Positions 63,751 through 64,000 of a stretch of 64,000 bases of DNA are shown here, in pieces. The stretch covers positions 124,001-188,000 of the forward strand of contig NZ_JACHJJ010000014.1 of the NCBI RefSeq assembly GCF_014203605.1, read 5' to 3'. A program made the position numbers and the translations under genes. The stretch is from Thiemannella venezuelensis. Its GTDB lineage: Bacteria > Actinomycetota > Actinomycetes > Streptosporangiales > Streptosporangiaceae. Numbering within the stretch: position 1 is the stretch's first letter; each line of letters opens with the position of its first letter. The notes under the pieces were generated by a model. That model did no database searches and was not told where the DNA came from. It worked only from the letters and a program-made list of their open reading frames with translations.

Positions 63751-63794
63751 CGCCGGGCCCCCGTCAGGACCGCCTTCACGTCGTGTCCGCTCAT
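63747..63794 (-). CDS. Possible 15-residue mini-ORF bridging aroK and aroB
   Basis: ATG 63794 overlaps the aroK stop (ATGA), and its TGA overlaps the aroB ATG (ATGA). The peptide reads [15 protein letters not shown]. It probably passes terminating ribosomes from aroK to aroB. The same arrangement is seen at 47036-47140. Confidence 0.35.
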   Translation of the reverse strand: MSGHDVKAVLTGARR

Positions 63795-64000
63795 CCGCCG
63801 ATCCCCTTCACGATCTCGTCCGCGACCTCGCCGGGCGCCCGATCGTCGGTCGAGACCGTGATCGCGGCCAGTTCCTGGTAGACAGGGCGGCGGGCGTCCA
63901 TCAGCTTCTTGAGCTGGCTGCGCGGGTTGAGCACCAGCAGCGGGCGCGCCGAGCCCAGCCCCACCCGGGAGACCGCCTGCGAGAGGCCGACCTCCAGGTA
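63791..64000 (-). CDS. aroK: Shikimate kinase, C-terminal part (cut by window edge)
   Basis: The last 69 residues are visible: [41 protein letters not shown] and a helical end. They match the C-terminal part of shikimate kinase, including the RPLL segment and RxPxY motif before the last strand. It phosphorylates shikimate. The N-terminal P-loop lies beyond the window. Upstream of aroB in the usual order. Confidence 0.93.
   Translation of the reverse strand, partial: YLEVGLSQAVSRVGLGSARPLLVLNPRSQLKKLMDARRPVYQELAAITVSTDDRAPGEVADEIVKGIGG

Overview
The window looks like the chromosome of a high-GC actinobacterium, most likely Streptosporangiaceae (inference). Support: GC-rich third codon positions, many GTG and TTG starts, ATGA/GTGA stop-start overlaps, actinobacterial families (LCP cell-wall protein, MsiK-type ABC ATPase, MGT-type glycosyltransferase, DinG-like helicase), and GC-rich hairpins between convergent genes. 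No rRNA, tRNA, CRISPR array, phage or IS element was found. About 61 protein genes, mostly chromosomal, are supported.

Layout. 1-2026: a truncated sensor kinase behind a lipoprotein carboxylesterase. 2204-7407: a small accessory cassette with a glycosyltransferase divergent from a P450, an alpha/beta hydrolase with a cysteine nucleophile and a two-gene ABC exporter. 7561-12084: lipase-like hydrolase, crotonase, LCP protein and an enolase-superfamily protein that has lost its catalytic lysines. 12211-16141: two MFS exporters and a TetR regulator; the TetR/MFS promoter holds eight 11-bp operator-like sites, seven of them spaced exactly 18 bp. 16221-23828: a five-gene minus-strand operon (SWIM zinc finger, DUF5691, MoxR ATPase, DUF5682, VWA), the actinobacterial counterpart of E. 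coli yehL/M/P/Q and the best candidate here for an incompletely described system. 23984-29556: cupin, CDF metal exporter, NUDIX, aldehyde dehydrogenase, zinc-ribbon protein, methyltransferase. 29634-35376: secreted M14 carboxypeptidase, an unusual FtsH-like membrane AAA protease and a lipoprotein. 35803-46313: CMD protein, PQQ-type dehydrogenase, SDR, MsiK-like ATPase with a divergent LacI regulator, glutathione peroxidase, lytic transglycosylase, a TetR/di-iron protein pair with twin operators, a BBE-type flavoprotein, CsbD. 46376-48068: small membrane proteins and lipoproteins. 48153-54971: a Liv-type ABC importer with an acyl-CoA synthetase inside the operon. 55127-64000: UBP zinc finger, Na+/H+ antiporter, low-complexity protein, DinG-like helicase, SGNH hydrolase and the shikimate genes aroQ, aroB and partial aroK.

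How the genes work together. The Liv operon probably imports an organic acid and activates it to a CoA thioester. The TetR/MFS and TetR/di-iron pairs look like ligand-induced defence or modification switches whose operators share a core. The SWIM/MoxR/VWA operon is predicted to be an ATP-driven remodelling complex with unknown client. Translational coupling is pervasive; at two junctions the overlap is bridged by a mini-ORF that overlaps both neighbours by ATGA.
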